From: Leishmania infantum JPCM5
Lineage: Eukaryota > Euglenozoa > Kinetoplastea > Trypanosomatida > Trypanosomatidae
Assembly (NCBI RefSeq): GCF_000002875.2
Contig: NC_009389.2
Location: forward strand, 28,501-92,500
DNA: 64,000 bases
Direction of reading: 5' to 3'
This document shows, one piece after another, positions 16,460-26,823 of the stretch. Positions within the stretch are counted from its first letter, which is position 1, and every line of letters begins with the position of its first letter. Both the position numbers and the translations under genes were made by a program. The notes below the pieces were generated by a model that did no database searches, was not told the DNA's origin, and worked only from the letters and a program-made list of their open reading frames with translations.

Positions 16460-17458
16460 ATGTCTACGGTGTCTACGAGCTCCAGTCCTAGTAGAGGGAT
16501 CACAGAGCTTGCTCCTTTAAGGGGGCATGTGTGCCTGCCGGGAGAGCCGGTGCTGATGACGCAGCCCGGTGCCGTGGTGGCGATCGGAGGTGGTCTTCGG
16601 CTGCTTGCCCAGCCCGCACCCACACCCACCGCTGATGGCGCATCGCAAGCGCTCACGGACGTCTTCCTTTCTGAGTACTGTGCCTCCCTTCAGCGCAGCA
16701 GCCATCATCTGCACACACACGTTCCCCGGTACACAGTGCCAACGCCGGCGAGTAGACGATACATCCCCCGCGCCGGCGATCCGGTGCTTGCCATTATTGC
16801 CCGCAAAGTGAGCCAGCACTACTACTACTGCTACATTGGCGGCTCCGCCCTGGCCTACATGGACGCCTTGGCCTTCGACGGCGCCACGAAGGTGAGCCGA
16901 CCGCGGCTGGTGGAGGGCGATGTTGTGTACTGCTACGTGAAGCCTCGCGCAGGCTCGAGCTACGTCGGCGGTGTACATCGGTCGGTGGCCAGCGAGGTAT
17001 TTGACACGACTGGCGAAGTGGAGGTGAGCTGCACAGCGGCAGAAGTCGGGCTGCCGCCTAAGGACTGGACATCCGGGGAGGCCGCCTTCGGCCCGTTGCA
17101 GGGCGGTCGCGTTCTGCACCTCTCGCTGGCGTACGTGCGTCGTCTGATCACGCCCGTGGGCTCATCCCCAGATAAGGCATCAGCACAGCAGCGAAAGCAT
17201 GGTCACACGGAAGGCGAGGGCGGTTATGGCGATGAAGTGCCCGCCTCGTACCTCCTTCAGCTGCTGGGGTGCAGAGTACCCTTCGAGGTGGCTGTCGGCC
17301 TCAACGGGCTCGTGTGGGTGCGGGGGCTCTCTAGCGAGGCTGACACCACGGCTGCTGCCCGGCGCACTGTCGCCGTAAGCTCGTGCATCTCCGAGGCGCA
17401 GTACGACGTCACTCGCGCCGAGATGGAGGCCCGCGTCGAGGTTTACTTTCCCTCCTGA
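16460..17458 (+). CDS. RRP40: Exosome complex cap subunit RRP40 (EXOSC3)
   Basis: An RNA-binding subunit of the RNA exosome, which processes rRNA and degrades RNA 3' to 5'. The protein has 332 residues. An N-terminal beta domain (about 18-50) starts with a G-x-x-C-L-P-G-E-P pattern. The S1 domain lies at about 100-180: YIPRAGDPVLAIIARKVSQHY, then the LAFDGATKVSRPRLVEGDVVY segment at about 137-157, which is near-diagnostic of Rrp40. AAFGPLQGG at 208-216 matches the family's GFGPL linker. The KH domain lies at about 262-325 and contains the characteristic GLNG at 280-283 followed by VWV. An insertion rich in charged residues (about 235-260) separates S1 and KH, and the protein is longer than human EXOSC3 (275 residues). 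It is a structural cap subunit without its own nuclease site. Confidence 0.93.
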   Translation: MSTVSTSSSPSRGITELAPLRGHVCLPGEPVLMTQPGAVVAIGGGLRLLAQPAPTPTADGASQALTDVFLSEYCASLQRSSHHLHTHVPRYTVPTPASRRYIPRAGDPVLAIIARKVSQHYYYCYIGGSALAYMDALAFDGATKVSRPRLVEGDVVYCYVKPRAGSSYVGGVHRSVASEVFDTTGEVEVSCTAAEVGLPPKDWTSGEAAFGPLQGGRVLHLSLAYVRRLITPVGSSPDKASAQQRKHGHTEGEGGYGDEVPASYLLQLLGCRVPFEVAVGLNGLVWVRGLSSEADTTAAARRTVAVSSCISEAQYDVTRAEMEARVEVYFPS

Positions 17459-18421
17459 CACGAGCAGCACGGGAACAGGCACGCGCCCCCTTCTGCACCG
17501 CGCGTACATGTGCGTGTGTGGCTTGAACAGGAAACGAATAATGACCATCTCACGCCATTTCTCTCTCCTCCTCGCCTCCGCTGGCGCTTCCCCCGCTACC
17601 GCCTCTTTCCCTTTTTTCTACCATCTTTCCGCTCTCGCGCGCGCAGCACTTGACCAGAGAGAGAGAAGCTGTGTTCAGCACGACAAAGAGCTCCACGCCC
17701 ACGGGCGTGCCGGGGAAAGAGAGAGAACGGGAGCGGTGGCGGCGAGTCGGAGACTGAGGTGGAAGGGGGCGGCGAGAGGAACACTAACAAGAAGAAAGAG
17801 CGGACCATGCTAACAGCGCGTGCCAGCAGTCGCTGCCCTTTTGCGTCATGGAGAACTCACGCTTCTCCCACCGCGCAGACAGTCGTGCAGGCGGTGCGTG
17901 CGCGTGTTTGTGTGTGAGTGGGCGGCGACGCATGGCACAACGGCAAGAGAGAGAGGTGGAGGGACGCACCGTGCCGCCGCGTGTCATCGCCTCCTTCATG
18001 AAGATCTGCACTCCACCACTCCCCCTCGCCTCCTCTCGAGCCTTGACGCCACCCTCCACCTTCTTTTTTCTCGTTGTTCGCCGTTGGGGCACGCCGCACG
18101 ACGGCCCATCCTGCCGCTTCTCACAGTCCCCGGCGTCTGCACCGTCGAACACACGCGGATACACGAAACTACAACGAAGGCGGCAACAACAGTAACCAGA
18201 AAAAGAAGGAAGCCACCTGTGCGCTGAGCCTCCACTCGAAGTCACCTATCTGCTCCACCACACATCACGTGTGTCTCTTCCCCCTCTCATCCTTCCTCCC
18301 AGCTCTCGAGGTACCCTTGCACACTCCCTTCCCATTCCTCTATCTGATACCTCCCCGCGCATCCTCCTCCACGGTTACGCGTCGGATAGAAAGCGCGCGC
18401 ACAGACATCCGCACAGACGCG
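17459..18421. other. Intergenic spacer
   Basis: No supported gene. Pyrimidine-rich stretches at about 17555-17640 and 18255-18370 could drive trans-splicing; the second lies just before the next gene. The upstream extension of the next reading frame across this DNA is not considered coding. Confidence 0.4.
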
Positions 18422-18898
18422 ATGCCGGACTTCAGCCAGTTCATTAAGTACCTCAACGCCAACCTCCACGCACCGACTGGTCAGTACGCCGCGCAGGGCG
18501 GCGTAGGCGGAAAGGGCTCTGGTGGGGCTAGTGGTGCGACTGAAGCTGCGAGCCCTGCTTCCCATGGTGACGCCTCTGCCTTCACCCGCTCCTGCGACAC
18601 AACGTGGCGGGTGCTGCTGCCGAGCGATGCAGCTGCTAAGGAAAGCGGGACACGATCCAGCGGCCCATCCGCTGCGGCGGCAGCAGCCCATACATCCCCA
18701 TCGCACCCCTCCGTGACGATTGGGCGGATGATGGTGTCCACAGAGGACCGCTGGCGTATTCAGGCACAGATGCGCCGTGAGGAAGCGCGCACTGGGCAAG
18801 CGCGGAAGGAGTACAACAAGAAGGTGACGCGTGCCATCAAGGTAACGAAGGGGCCGTCCGAAAACGCCTTCCCCCCAGGTCGTGGTCGTCCGCTGTAG
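18422..18898 (+). CDS. Small protein of unknown function
   Basis: A 158-residue protein that I do not recognise. It starts with a short helical segment (MPDFSQFIKYLNANLHAP), followed by a Gly/Ala/Ser-rich flexible middle (about 22-95). A basic, highly charged C-terminal part (about 100-158) contains EDRWRIQAQMRREEARTGQ and a Lys-rich stretch, and ends in PPGRGRPL. The conserved-looking ends with a flexible centre suggest a real gene, possibly an RNA- or protein-binding adaptor. The ATG at 18422 is chosen because the longer frame upstream translates pyrimidine-rich leader sequence. No signal peptide or membrane segment is present. Confidence 0.65.
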   Translation: MPDFSQFIKYLNANLHAPTGQYAAQGGVGGKGSGGASGATEAASPASHGDASAFTRSCDTTWRVLLPSDAAAKESGTRSSGPSAAAAAAHTSPSHPSVTIGRMMVSTEDRWRIQAQMRREEARTGQARKEYNKKVTRAIKVTKGPSENAFPPGRGRPL

Positions 18899-19860
18899 TG
18901 CACGCAGTGAGACCGCGGCAGGGTAGTAGCGTCTGTTGGGCCAGTATGGGCAAACAGCTTCGCTGGCTTGTGAGCACAGATGCAAGCATACCCGCACACT
19001 GCCGCGGCGCAGTGAGCCGTGTGTGTGCCTCTGAGCGTGTGCGAGTCAGAGAAAGGAGGGGCGGCGGTGTGACCCAGCACACACCTCACCGCTGGTGCCA
19101 CACGTGCGGGCTCCTCTTCCTTTCTGTTTGTTCTGGTGATAAGAGTGGCAGCCCTCTCCTTGCTGCCAACGTGGGCGTATTGTCGATGCCCCCTCCACCC
19201 TCTTTCTCCTCCTCCGGTGAGTAGGCGCGAGGAAGGAGCCCTTGAAACAAAATAGGTGAATCTACTGAAATAGAGGTGGTGAGCGAGCGGGAGAGCTGTC
19301 GCCTGCCGCGGCCTGACTGAGTGTGTGTGTGTGTGTGTGCGTGTCGGGGGGGGGAGGGGGCTGACCTCTACAGACGGCGTTGCGCATGCCTATTTGATAC
19401 GAGAAGCGCTGGGTGTTTGGTATCCGTGTCTCATGACGTCTTTTGTGACTCTGCCGGCCTCCTTTGCTCGTCTCTCCTCCCCCACCCGCCTCCTCCTCCG
19501 CCACCGTGCCCTCCGTCCCTCCCTTTCACGCACGTGCATACATCCCCCATGGGAGGTGGGGGGCGTCTTCTCAACTCTGCTTATTTTTCTCTTCTACTTC
19601 GATGTCTCTGCCTGGTCTGTATTGTGCCCTGCCCGTGTGCCGAGCCTGCATGCATGTGTGTGTGTGTGTGCCTCTCCCTCTCCACGGGCACTTCGCGTGC
19701 TCGAAAGCCTGCTAGGCACGTGAAGCTTGTGCTTGCATAGAGACACACACACACGCACGCACATCTGTGCGCGTGGCATACTAACCGATTAGAGACATCC
19801 CGTGTAGACCCGTCCTCGCGCAAGCACGCCGACTTATCGGGCTTGCTTTGCGTGCATCCA
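18899..19860. other. Intergenic spacer with TG repeats
   Basis: No supported gene. A TG microsatellite lies at about 19320-19340 and is followed by an eight-G run (19347-19354). C/T-rich sequence lies at 19460-19530, a second TG run at about 19656-19670, and a CA run at 19743-19757. The AG before 19861 is not obvious. Confidence 0.4.
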
Positions 19861-21171
19861 ATGGCGATGCTCGAAAACGACAACGGCGCGCGGCCGCTGC
19901 ATGATGGCACGGTGCTCATATCACCCGATGCATCTCCCAACTTGACAAGAAGGGCAATGAACCACCACAGCGCCGAAAATACAGAGGCGCCGCCACTTGT
20001 CGATTTGCTGATGAGCGCCTCTGAGACAATCCGGGAAGAGCGAGGGAGGGCAGACTCGCTGGAGAAGGAAAACGCTAAGCTCCAAGCGCAGCTGGACGGT
20101 GTTCGGTTGGCCTATCAACTGGTGGCAACTCAACGGGCGCAGCGCAACTCGCAGGCGTTGGGGAGGGTGACGGCACTCGACAAGGCTGGTGAAGACATGC
20201 TGTTTGCCTATGTGAGAGACCGGCTGATCGGGCGAGACATACATCCCTCCTCGGAGCACGAGAAATGCAGCTGCACACGTGAGAGCAGCAGTAGGGCTCG
20301 GCTGGGACAGCGCCAGCGCCGCTCAAATGCGGCTGCCCCGCCCGTGGCTTCGGCAGCCGCGCGAGTGCCTTCACGCAACTTCATCACAGCTGCGACACGA
20401 AGCTGCACGAAAAGAGGGAATGCCGGCATCACGCCACCCGAATCCGTATCGCCAAAGACAGCAGAGCCACACATCTCGGTAGCCACGGAAGCGCGTGAAG
20501 AGCACGGTTACTTACCTACCGCGTTGCGAAACTGTGACCTGAAGTCAGCAAAGGGCCATCGGGCCACTTCCCTGACTGGTGGTGGCAGTCGCAAAGGCGA
20601 AGGAAATGCAGAAATGGTGGAAGGCGGCAGCGATACTGAGGAGTCCCCTACGCACTGGATGGCTCGCCGACTTCTCCGAGCACTCGCCCCTCGTCCTACC
20701 GACAGCGTTGTGGGCGACATCGTACACACCATGGTTACTGCCTTGCAACAAGACGTGCAAGCCGAACTCAGCAGGCCTAGCGACGGTAGGCACGCTGCTC
20801 CAAATCGCATGCGCGGCTTTGCGCTGGTGCGACTAAAGCCGTGTGTCTACCGCCTCCTCGTTGGTCCTCCTGCAGAAGTGAAGGCAATGGAGTGTGCAGC
20901 ACGGAGTAGCAACCGGAGCGCTCGCCAAACAGCACCGCGGCTCCCCTCCGCAGCCCTCCACCGTGACCACTTCCTCCTCTACAGCCGAAATCCAGAAACC
21001 AACACCGCCGCGCGCCCTTGCTCTTCGAAAATTACGAATACCGTCATTCACCTCACCATTGACACTGGCACTCTTCGCGTGGTTCGAGGTGGAGGACACA
21101 TCGACTTCATCGACTACTTAGAACGCCGCTTACAAGTGAAACTGTACACCAGACGGAGCCGTCCCGCCTAA
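19861..21171 (+). CDS. Protein of unknown function with N-terminal coiled coil
   Basis: A 436-residue protein that I do not recognise. Residues of about 45-100 form a probable coiled coil (ETIREERGRADSLEKENAKL). The middle (about 120-270) is Ser/Arg/Ala-rich and probably disordered. A more ordered C-terminal part (about 275-436) has predicted helices (MARRLLRALAPRPTDSVV, then MVTALQQDVQAEL) and ends in beta-like sequence, TVIHLTIDTGTLRVVRGGGH followed by IDFIDYLERRLQVKL. Kinetoplastid microtubule- or basal-body-associated proteins often have this layout, but nothing here proves it. The start is placed at the first ATG (19861); a second in-frame ATG lies two codons later. Confidence 0.7.
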   Translation: MAMLENDNGARPLHDGTVLISPDASPNLTRRAMNHHSAENTEAPPLVDLLMSASETIREERGRADSLEKENAKLQAQLDGVRLAYQLVATQRAQRNSQALGRVTALDKAGEDMLFAYVRDRLIGRDIHPSSEHEKCSCTRESSSRARLGQRQRRSNAAAPPVASAAARVPSRNFITAATRSCTKRGNAGITPPESVSPKTAEPHISVATEAREEHGYLPTALRNCDLKSAKGHRATSLTGGGSRKGEGNAEMVEGGSDTEESPTHWMARRLLRALAPRPTDSVVGDIVHTMVTALQQDVQAELSRPSDGRHAAPNRMRGFALVRLKPCVYRLLVGPPAEVKAMECAARSSNRSARQTAPRLPSAALHRDHFLLYSRNPETNTAARPCSSKITNTVIHLTIDTGTLRVVRGGGHIDFIDYLERRLQVKLYTRRSRPA

Positions 21172-21664
21172 CCCACCAGGACCGTCCCTCATACATCGCC
21201 TGACACAAAACTTTCCCCACACACAACTCCCTTTGCAAGCTCTTACCCACAGCCGAGGCCCAAGACAGACTTCCGCGACCTCTGCGCAAACACCGAGACA
21301 GTCTCCGTTCCGTGGCACGCACCACTCACCACCGCACACACGCAGCGGAAAGCATGGCAGCTATCCTCCCCTACTCCACGCCGTCGCCCGTGCCGTGTGC
21401 CTCCTCTCCCTCTCCCCCAACTCTCCCCTTGACCCCCCTCCTCCACCCTCCACACTCCTATCCTTTCGCTCACCCACCCGCTCCCCTCCTCCCACCCCCT
21501 CGCTTCACTCCCCCGTCACCACCACCACCACCACCCATACGGCTCTGCCGCCGCGCGTGCCCGCACGCGCGCAGAACACCGACCGCTCCTTTCCCCCACC
21601 CCGGCACTCCGCTCACCCTCCACCCACTCACCTTCTTTTTTCCCGCCCCACCGCACCCCACGCA
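21172..21664. other. 5' flank of the first surface-antigen gene
   Basis: No supported gene. It is strongly C/T-rich from about 21365 to 21660. It contains the first copy (21376-21529) of a 154-bp block that recurs at 23969-24122. Confidence 0.5.
21376..21529 (+). repeat. 154-bp 5'-flank repeat, copy 1
   Basis: A C/T-rich block, ending in a CACCACC run, that reappears at 23969-24122 with an offset of 2,593. It lies in the leader of the surface-antigen gene that starts at 21665 and probably carries its splice-acceptor pyrimidine tract. Confidence 0.9.
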
Positions 21665-23251
21665 ATGGGCCCCTTTGCTCCCCGCTGCTGCGCGCTGGCG
21701 CTGCTGTGCGCCGTGGTGGTGCTCGCCGCCGTGCTGGTGCGCGCCGAGTCGTTCACTGTGACGCGCGACGTCACCATGTCGGACGCATCATTCGACGACT
21801 ACACCATGATGCTCGACCTGTCCTCCTCGAGCGCGGACGTGGTGACGGTGCAGCTGATAAACTCGCAGGTGTCCGGTAGTGGCCTCACCGTCAAGAACGC
21901 CAGGGGCAGCTCCCCCTCGTCGGCGCGGCTGAGCATGAACATGGCAATCACCACAGTGGCGCAGTCCGTCATCACCCTCTCCGGTGTCATGCCCGCCAAC
22001 TCCGACATTCGCATCGTCGCCACCACCGGCTCCCTCGCCCCCGCGCAGTCGCTCTTCGACTTCAGCGGCCTCGCACTCGACAGCAACGCCACCGTCATGG
22101 TGGAGAACACCGCCGTCACGTGGCCGAAGGACTCCATCAACACCGGCAGCATCGTGCTCATCAGTGCCGGCAGCAACGCCGTCGGCATCAAGAGCACCGC
22201 CGCCCTCTTTGTGCTCAACGCCACCGCCATCAACGGCGCGTCCGTGGTCAGCATCGACACCCAGTCGTCCTTCCCCATCACCAAAGGCGCCGCGCTCACC
22301 GTCGACTACGGCCGTTGCGAGCGGTGCTCCAGCGCGCTTGTCAGCATCAACGTCCCGCTCGTCGTCGACGCCTCCAGTCTGTTCCGTGTGGCCAACTGCA
22401 AGGCCGTCGGCGCCAGCAACGGCCTGCTGACCTCCGCCGGCAGCATCACGGTCAGCGACAAGTCCGCCTACGTTATCCACGACAGCGCCGTCGAGTCCGG
22501 CGCCCTCTTCTCCTTCCCCACCGGCCTCGAGGACGCCAGCGAGGTGTACCCCTTCGCCGTGTCCGGCGGCTCGACCGTGTCCTTCCTCAACCTGAAGGGG
22601 TCCTCCACCGGTGTTGCCGCGGGCCAGAGCGTCCCCAACACCTTGGAGCAGTCGAACGTCATCGGCGGCGGCTGCGTCATCAACGACAAGGAGCTCAGAG
22701 TCGCCTCGGAGTACAGAAGTCACGGCCTCAGTGTGGAGACCGTCGTCGACAGCCAGGGTGCCAGCAGCGGCACCTGCGCCAACGCCAAGTGCATCCCCGG
22801 CAACACCAAGCCAGGCGCCACCGTCTCCGGCACCGAGCCCTGCACCTGCCAGTGCTCCTCCACCAAGCACCATCCGCCCTTCTGCACGTCCGTCGTCGAC
22901 CCCATGCAGAACTACGACCCCAACGTGTGGTGCGCCGTGCCCAACTGCATCACCTGCGACCGCCTCGACCCCTCCAACCGCTGCACGGAGTGCGACACGG
23001 GCTACAGCCTCACCAACGACTATCAGTGCAAGGCCACCACCACCATCACCACCACCACCAAAGCGCCCACCTGCACCGCACCCTACTGCTCCGTGTGCGC
23101 CGCCGGCAGCGGGTCCGTCTGCAGCTCCTGCCGACCCCCCTACACCCTGTCCAACGGTGTCTGCGTCGCCAACACCAACGTCGCCGCCGGCGCGCACACC
23201 GCCGCCCTCGCCGCGGCCGTCTGCGTTGTCGCCGCTTTCTACGCCCTTTAG
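21665..23251 (+). CDS. Surface antigen-like protein with beta-helix-like ectodomain and GPI-type tail
   Basis: A 528-residue predicted cell-surface protein. The signal peptide is residues 1-27. Residues of about 28-345 are Ser/Thr/Val/Asn-rich with short alternating beta strands and recurring 'ALTVDYxxCxxC...LV' and 'SSLFRVxNCK' phrases. They look like a right-handed beta helix, resembling trypanosomatid DGF-1-type surface proteins. Two Cys-rich modules follow, of the pattern C-x2-C-x2-C...C-x2-C-x-x-GY (about 412-450 and 465-500), joined by a Thr-rich linker (TTTITTTT). The C-terminus has a hydrophobic segment (about 507-528) after small residues (NVAAG), a GPI-anchor signal. It is the first of five related genes in tandem and shares the beta-helix domain with the gene at 27763. 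Its function is unknown; adhesion is a guess. Confidence 0.85.
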   Translation: MGPFAPRCCALALLCAVVVLAAVLVRAESFTVTRDVTMSDASFDDYTMMLDLSSSSADVVTVQLINSQVSGSGLTVKNARGSSPSSARLSMNMAITTVAQSVITLSGVMPANSDIRIVATTGSLAPAQSLFDFSGLALDSNATVMVENTAVTWPKDSINTGSIVLISAGSNAVGIKSTAALFVLNATAINGASVVSIDTQSSFPITKGAALTVDYGRCERCSSALVSINVPLVVDASSLFRVANCKAVGASNGLLTSAGSITVSDKSAYVIHDSAVESGALFSFPTGLEDASEVYPFAVSGGSTVSFLNLKGSSTGVAAGQSVPNTLEQSNVIGGGCVINDKELRVASEYRSHGLSVETVVDSQGASSGTCANAKCIPGNTKPGATVSGTEPCTCQCSSTKHHPPFCTSVVDPMQNYDPNVWCAVPNCITCDRLDPSNRCTECDTGYSLTNDYQCKATTTITTTTKAPTCTAPYCSVCAAGSGSVCSSCRPPYTLSNGVCVANTNVAAGAHTAALAAAVCVVAAFYAL

Positions 23252-23968
23252 CGAGTGCGTGGTTGGTGGTCGTGGTCGTGGTCGTGGGCAGCGCCGGTGT
23301 GCGTTGGCGGCTGCCACGCTGTCCTTCCCAGTCTTTCCTTGGATACACGTCCTCCCTCCTCCATAGGCTATGGTGCACACACGACGACGACGACGTGTGA
23401 CGGGCAGCCGCCACCGCTGTCTGCCTCCCTCCCTCGACCCCCGCCCCCCATTCTCCGTCTTCTCTGCAGATGACAGTCTGTGTATATACCGCATTTCTTC
23501 CTATCCGGTATGTGTGCCTGTTCATGTATTCTCTCCACCCACCCCTCCCGCACTCTTTTCACTAGGTGTGTGCCTGTGTGTCGTCTTTGTGTCTCCGCTT
23601 TCCATGTCTCTCTGTTCCGCGTACGCGCGTGAAACCCACACCTTGCACTGCGCGCCGCACCCCGAGATGCCTCGCCTCTCGTTCTCCATTATTCATTCTC
23701 GTTTTCTCCCCCCCCCCGCCAGACGTGTGTGTGTGTATGTTTTTTTCCTTTATGTGAACACCACCATATGCACACGCCGCATCCGTCGTGGTCTGGTCCC
23801 TCCTCTTGTTCCGCGCGGTATGCAGCAAAGGCAGCCGCCATGTGCACAACAGAAACAGAAACCCGCTCGCCTCAAAACACATCGACGCTGCCGTCGTCGA
23901 CTTCCCTCCACCCCTCTGTCTCCCCATCCCTACCTCACTCCTTCAAGCATACCACACGCCGACAGCCA

Positions 23969-24122
23969 CCACGCCGTCGCCCGTGCCGTGTGCCTCCTCT
24001 CCCTCTCCCCCAACTCTCCCCTTGACCCCCCTCCTCCACCCTCCACACTCCTATCCTTTCGCTCACCCACCCGCTCCCCTCCTCCCACCCCCTCGCTTCA
24101 CTCCCCCGTCACCACCACCACC
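23969..24122 (+). repeat. 154-bp 5'-flank repeat, copy 2 (orphan)
   Basis: The same C/T-rich block as 21376-21529, but no surface-antigen start codon follows. The DNA after 24122 diverges at once (GTAGGTGTG). It looks like the leader of a lost gene copy. Confidence 0.9.
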
Positions 24123-24933
24123 GTAGGTGTGTGCGGAGACTTCTCACGTTTAGCGCGTTACACCTAGCCACGCTGCGCCGAGAGGTTTGTGGGATGACGT
24201 GGCTTACTGCCACTGATGCCGTTGAGCCCGCCTCCACAAATCCAGGGTTTCAATTTGCGCCTCAGTCGCTGATGGCAACCCCTCCCCCGTGAAAAATGTG
24301 TCTGTGCACTCTCCCTGGCCGCATGCGCCTTCAGCCACGAATTCAATGAGCACTGCATACCTCATAATCCTCCGCTTCTGTCTTTATGCGCGTGTGGCCG
24401 TTCAAGGCGCAGGGCACAAGCACACGCACACACGAATCACAGCCACCACCAGAGGCCGCAAGACGATCTCACCCTGCTCCCTCACTCCCTTTCTCGGTCT
24501 TCCTGTGTGGGTATATGCGTCGCTGATGAAATCCCCCCTCCTCACCCTTCTTATGTTGTTGTTTTGCTGCTCGTTGTGCCTACTTCTCGCGCGGTGTTTC
24601 AAAGTCCGACGTTGTGGCACACTCCTTGCCTCGACGTCATGGCGCTCACCCACCACCGCCCTCAGCGTCCTCCTCACAGTCGCGTTCCTCTGGTCTGCTT
24701 CCTCTGAAACAAAACGAGTATCGACTTGGCGGGCACAAACACACGCACGTGGGCGTCAGCGACGCGCGACAACTGCGTGAAGCTAAGGGAGTAGGAGGAG
24801 GAGGGGGTGGGGGCGATGGTCATCGAGAAGGGTGCGTGGCACACGCCACAGCAGGTCGCCCTCTCCCATCGCCGGAAACGAAAAGGAAGACTCCAACAGC
24901 GGAGTCGAGTGAAGCTGCATTCTGATCACCACC

Positions 24934-25252
24934 ACCGCAGAGTTCCTGTCATCCCTTCTCTCCCACCCTCGCGTCCCCTGCTTATCTACCCCACCTCCCT
25001 CTCGCACTGCCCCGGCCCCTCTCCCCGCCCTCCCACCACCACCCACCCACACACGCACACACACTCCTCTGTCCAGCCACGCACACGTGCAGTAGCACGA
25101 GGCTCCCCATCCTTCCCCCTACCCACACCCACACACACACGCACACACACCTTCATCATAGCCCGCACCTTTCGCCGTTTCGCCCGCTCTCTCCTTTCCG
25201 TGCGTGTGTGCCTCAGTCTGTTGCTCCGTCCGTCTCCCTTCTCCCCACTGTT
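24934..25252 (+). repeat. 319-bp 5'-flank block, copy 1
   Basis: Nearly identical to 27438-27756 (offset 2,504). I see one base difference, CCGTCCG here against CCGCCCG there. It contains the pyrimidine- and CA-rich leader of the gene at 25303. Confidence 0.92.
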
Positions 25253-25302
25253 GACTGACCCACCCGTGCACGCACTGGCACACAACGCGTACTTCTTTAT
25301 TG

Positions 25303-26823
25303 ATGAATATGCGCTGCCGAGAAATACTGATTGCCGTGCTCGCGGTGACCTGCGTGGCACTGTCACCGGCTGTGGCCTACACCACCAGCCAATGCCGCGA
25401 AGTGTCGCGGTGCGACGTTGACGGCACCCTCGTGTACGCCTTCTCTGGCGAGTGCGTATGCTGTCCGGAGATGCCGACCGGCGATATCCTTCCAGTGCAG
25501 TGCGTTCCCTCGACCGCGCACTGCCCTAGCGTGCCCAGCTGCAGAGCGTGCGACACCACCGCCGGGATGTGTGACGCGTGTATGACCGGCTACGTACTCG
25601 AGCCTACCAACATCTGCAACGAGTGCTTGGCCTCGATGTGCGACGTCTGTCAGTCGAGCTCCGAAGGCAAGCGCTGCAAGCTGTGCTCAGTAGGCTATTA
25701 CTGGGTGAGTGGCGGTGAGTGCCACGCCGTATCCAATAGCCAGGCCTCAGAAAGCAACATGCAATGCCGGGTCGCTTTCTGCAGCACTTGTGCCAGCACT
25801 ACCGCAAGCACCTGCGCCAAGTGCAACGACGGTTATGCAAAGGATAGCAACGGGTTCTGTGTCAGCGACTGCAACGTCCAGCAGTGCGATATGTGCTACA
25901 CGGGTAACTCCGCCGACTGCCAGTTGTGCTCTGCAGGGAACACGTGGAGTGCGACAGGCTGCTCAGCTGGTGCAAGCGGTTGTCGTGTCGGCCATTGCAC
26001 CACCTGTGTGGCCGGCGACAACACCAACTGCGCTACATGCGAATCGGGATACACCCTCACCGCCGGCTACTGCTTGCCCCAGCAACTCTGCGCCGACGCC
26101 AACTGCGCCAGCTGCCCCAGCGACGCGGGCACGTGCACTCAGTGCGCGAACGGCTACGGTCTCGTGGACGGCGCCTGTGTGAGGTGCCAGGTGCCCAACT
26201 GCTTCAGCTGCGACAGCGACGCGAATAAGTGCGCACAATGTGCGCCGAACTACTACCTCACCCCGCTCTTGACCTGCTCCCCGGTGGCCTGCAACATCGA
26301 GCACTGCATGCAGTGCGATCCACAGACGCCGTCGCGCTGCCAGGAGTGCGTGGCCCCCTACGTGGTCGACAGCTATGACGGCCTCTGCAGGCTCTCCGAC
26401 GCCTGCTCCGTGCCCAACTGCAAGAAGTGCGAGACCGAAACCTCCAGGCTCTGCGCCGAGTGCGACACCGGCTACACTCTCACCGCCGACGCGACGAGCT
26501 GCAGCAGTCCGACCACGCAGCCGTGCGATGTGGAGCACTGCAACACGTGTGTGAACGGCGACAGCACCCGCTGTGCCTACTGCAACACCGGCTACTACGT
26601 CTCCGATGGCAAGTGCAAGACCATGCAGGGCTGCTACGTTTCCAACTGCGCACAGTGCATGCTGCTTGACAGCACCAAGTGCTCCACGTGCATGAAAGGA
26701 TACCTGCTCACGTCGTCCTACGGTTGCGTCTCGCAGAAAGTCATCAACGGCGTGGCCGCGCCCTACTCTCTGTGGGTGGCCGCCGCCGTGCTCCTCGCCT
26801 CTGTTGTCACGCACATAGCATAG
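25303..26823 (+). CDS. Cys-rich GPI-type surface antigen-like protein
   Basis: A 506-residue predicted surface protein. The signal peptide is residues 1-26 (cut after AVA-Y). Most of the mature protein is a chain of Cys-rich modules of the type C-x2-C-x(6-10)-C-x2-C-x3-GY, reminiscent of furin-like or EGF-like repeats. The chain runs from about residue 31 to 475. Unlike the genes at 21665 and 27763 there is no beta-helix domain. The C-terminus (INGVAAPYSLWVAAAVLLAS) fits a GPI signal with an anchor site at Asn or Gly. Residues 265-506 and the 3' flank are identical to the gene at 27763. The start is the first ATG (25303); an ATG two codons later is also possible. Members may be antigens or adhesins at the host or vector interface, which is inference. 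Confidence 0.88.
   Translation: MNMRCREILIAVLAVTCVALSPAVAYTTSQCREVSRCDVDGTLVYAFSGECVCCPEMPTGDILPVQCVPSTAHCPSVPSCRACDTTAGMCDACMTGYVLEPTNICNECLASMCDVCQSSSEGKRCKLCSVGYYWVSGGECHAVSNSQASESNMQCRVAFCSTCASTTASTCAKCNDGYAKDSNGFCVSDCNVQQCDMCYTGNSADCQLCSAGNTWSATGCSAGASGCRVGHCTTCVAGDNTNCATCESGYTLTAGYCLPQQLCADANCASCPSDAGTCTQCANGYGLVDGACVRCQVPNCFSCDSDANKCAQCAPNYYLTPLLTCSPVACNIEHCMQCDPQTPSRCQECVAPYVVDSYDGLCRLSDACSVPNCKKCETETSRLCAECDTGYTLTADATSCSSPTTQPCDVEHCNTCVNGDSTRCAYCNTGYYVSDGKCKTMQGCYVSNCAQCMLLDSTKCSTCMKGYLLTSSYGCVSQKVINGVAAPYSLWVAAAVLLASVVTHIA

Larger units (their letters stand above)
23252..25302. other. 2-kb spacer containing an orphan 5' flank
   Basis: No supported gene. It contains a GTGGTC repeat at about 23262-23288, C/T tracts, the orphan 154-bp repeat (23969-24122) and copy 1 of the 319-bp 5' block (24934-25252). 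A 163-residue ORF at 24289-24780 includes a hydrophobic run but comes from T/C-rich DNA and is not supported. Confidence 0.5.

Noticed and set aside
21788..23494. 568-residue ORF on the minus strand opposite the first surface gene
   Set aside because: It is Gly/Val/Asp-rich antisense of a GC3-rich gene; the absence of stops follows from codon bias. The + strand frame has a signal peptide, Cys modules and a GPI tail.
21376..24122. The 154-bp repeat as a mere C/T simple-sequence coincidence
   Set aside because: The match is continuous over 154 bases, including non-repetitive parts, so it is a true duplication and was kept as a finding.
24289..24780. 163-residue + strand ORF with a hydrophobic Leu/Phe/Cys run
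   Set aside because: It arises from T/C-rich spacer DNA. There is no coherent domain, it lies in the leader region of the next gene, and its codon use is unlike that of the real genes.
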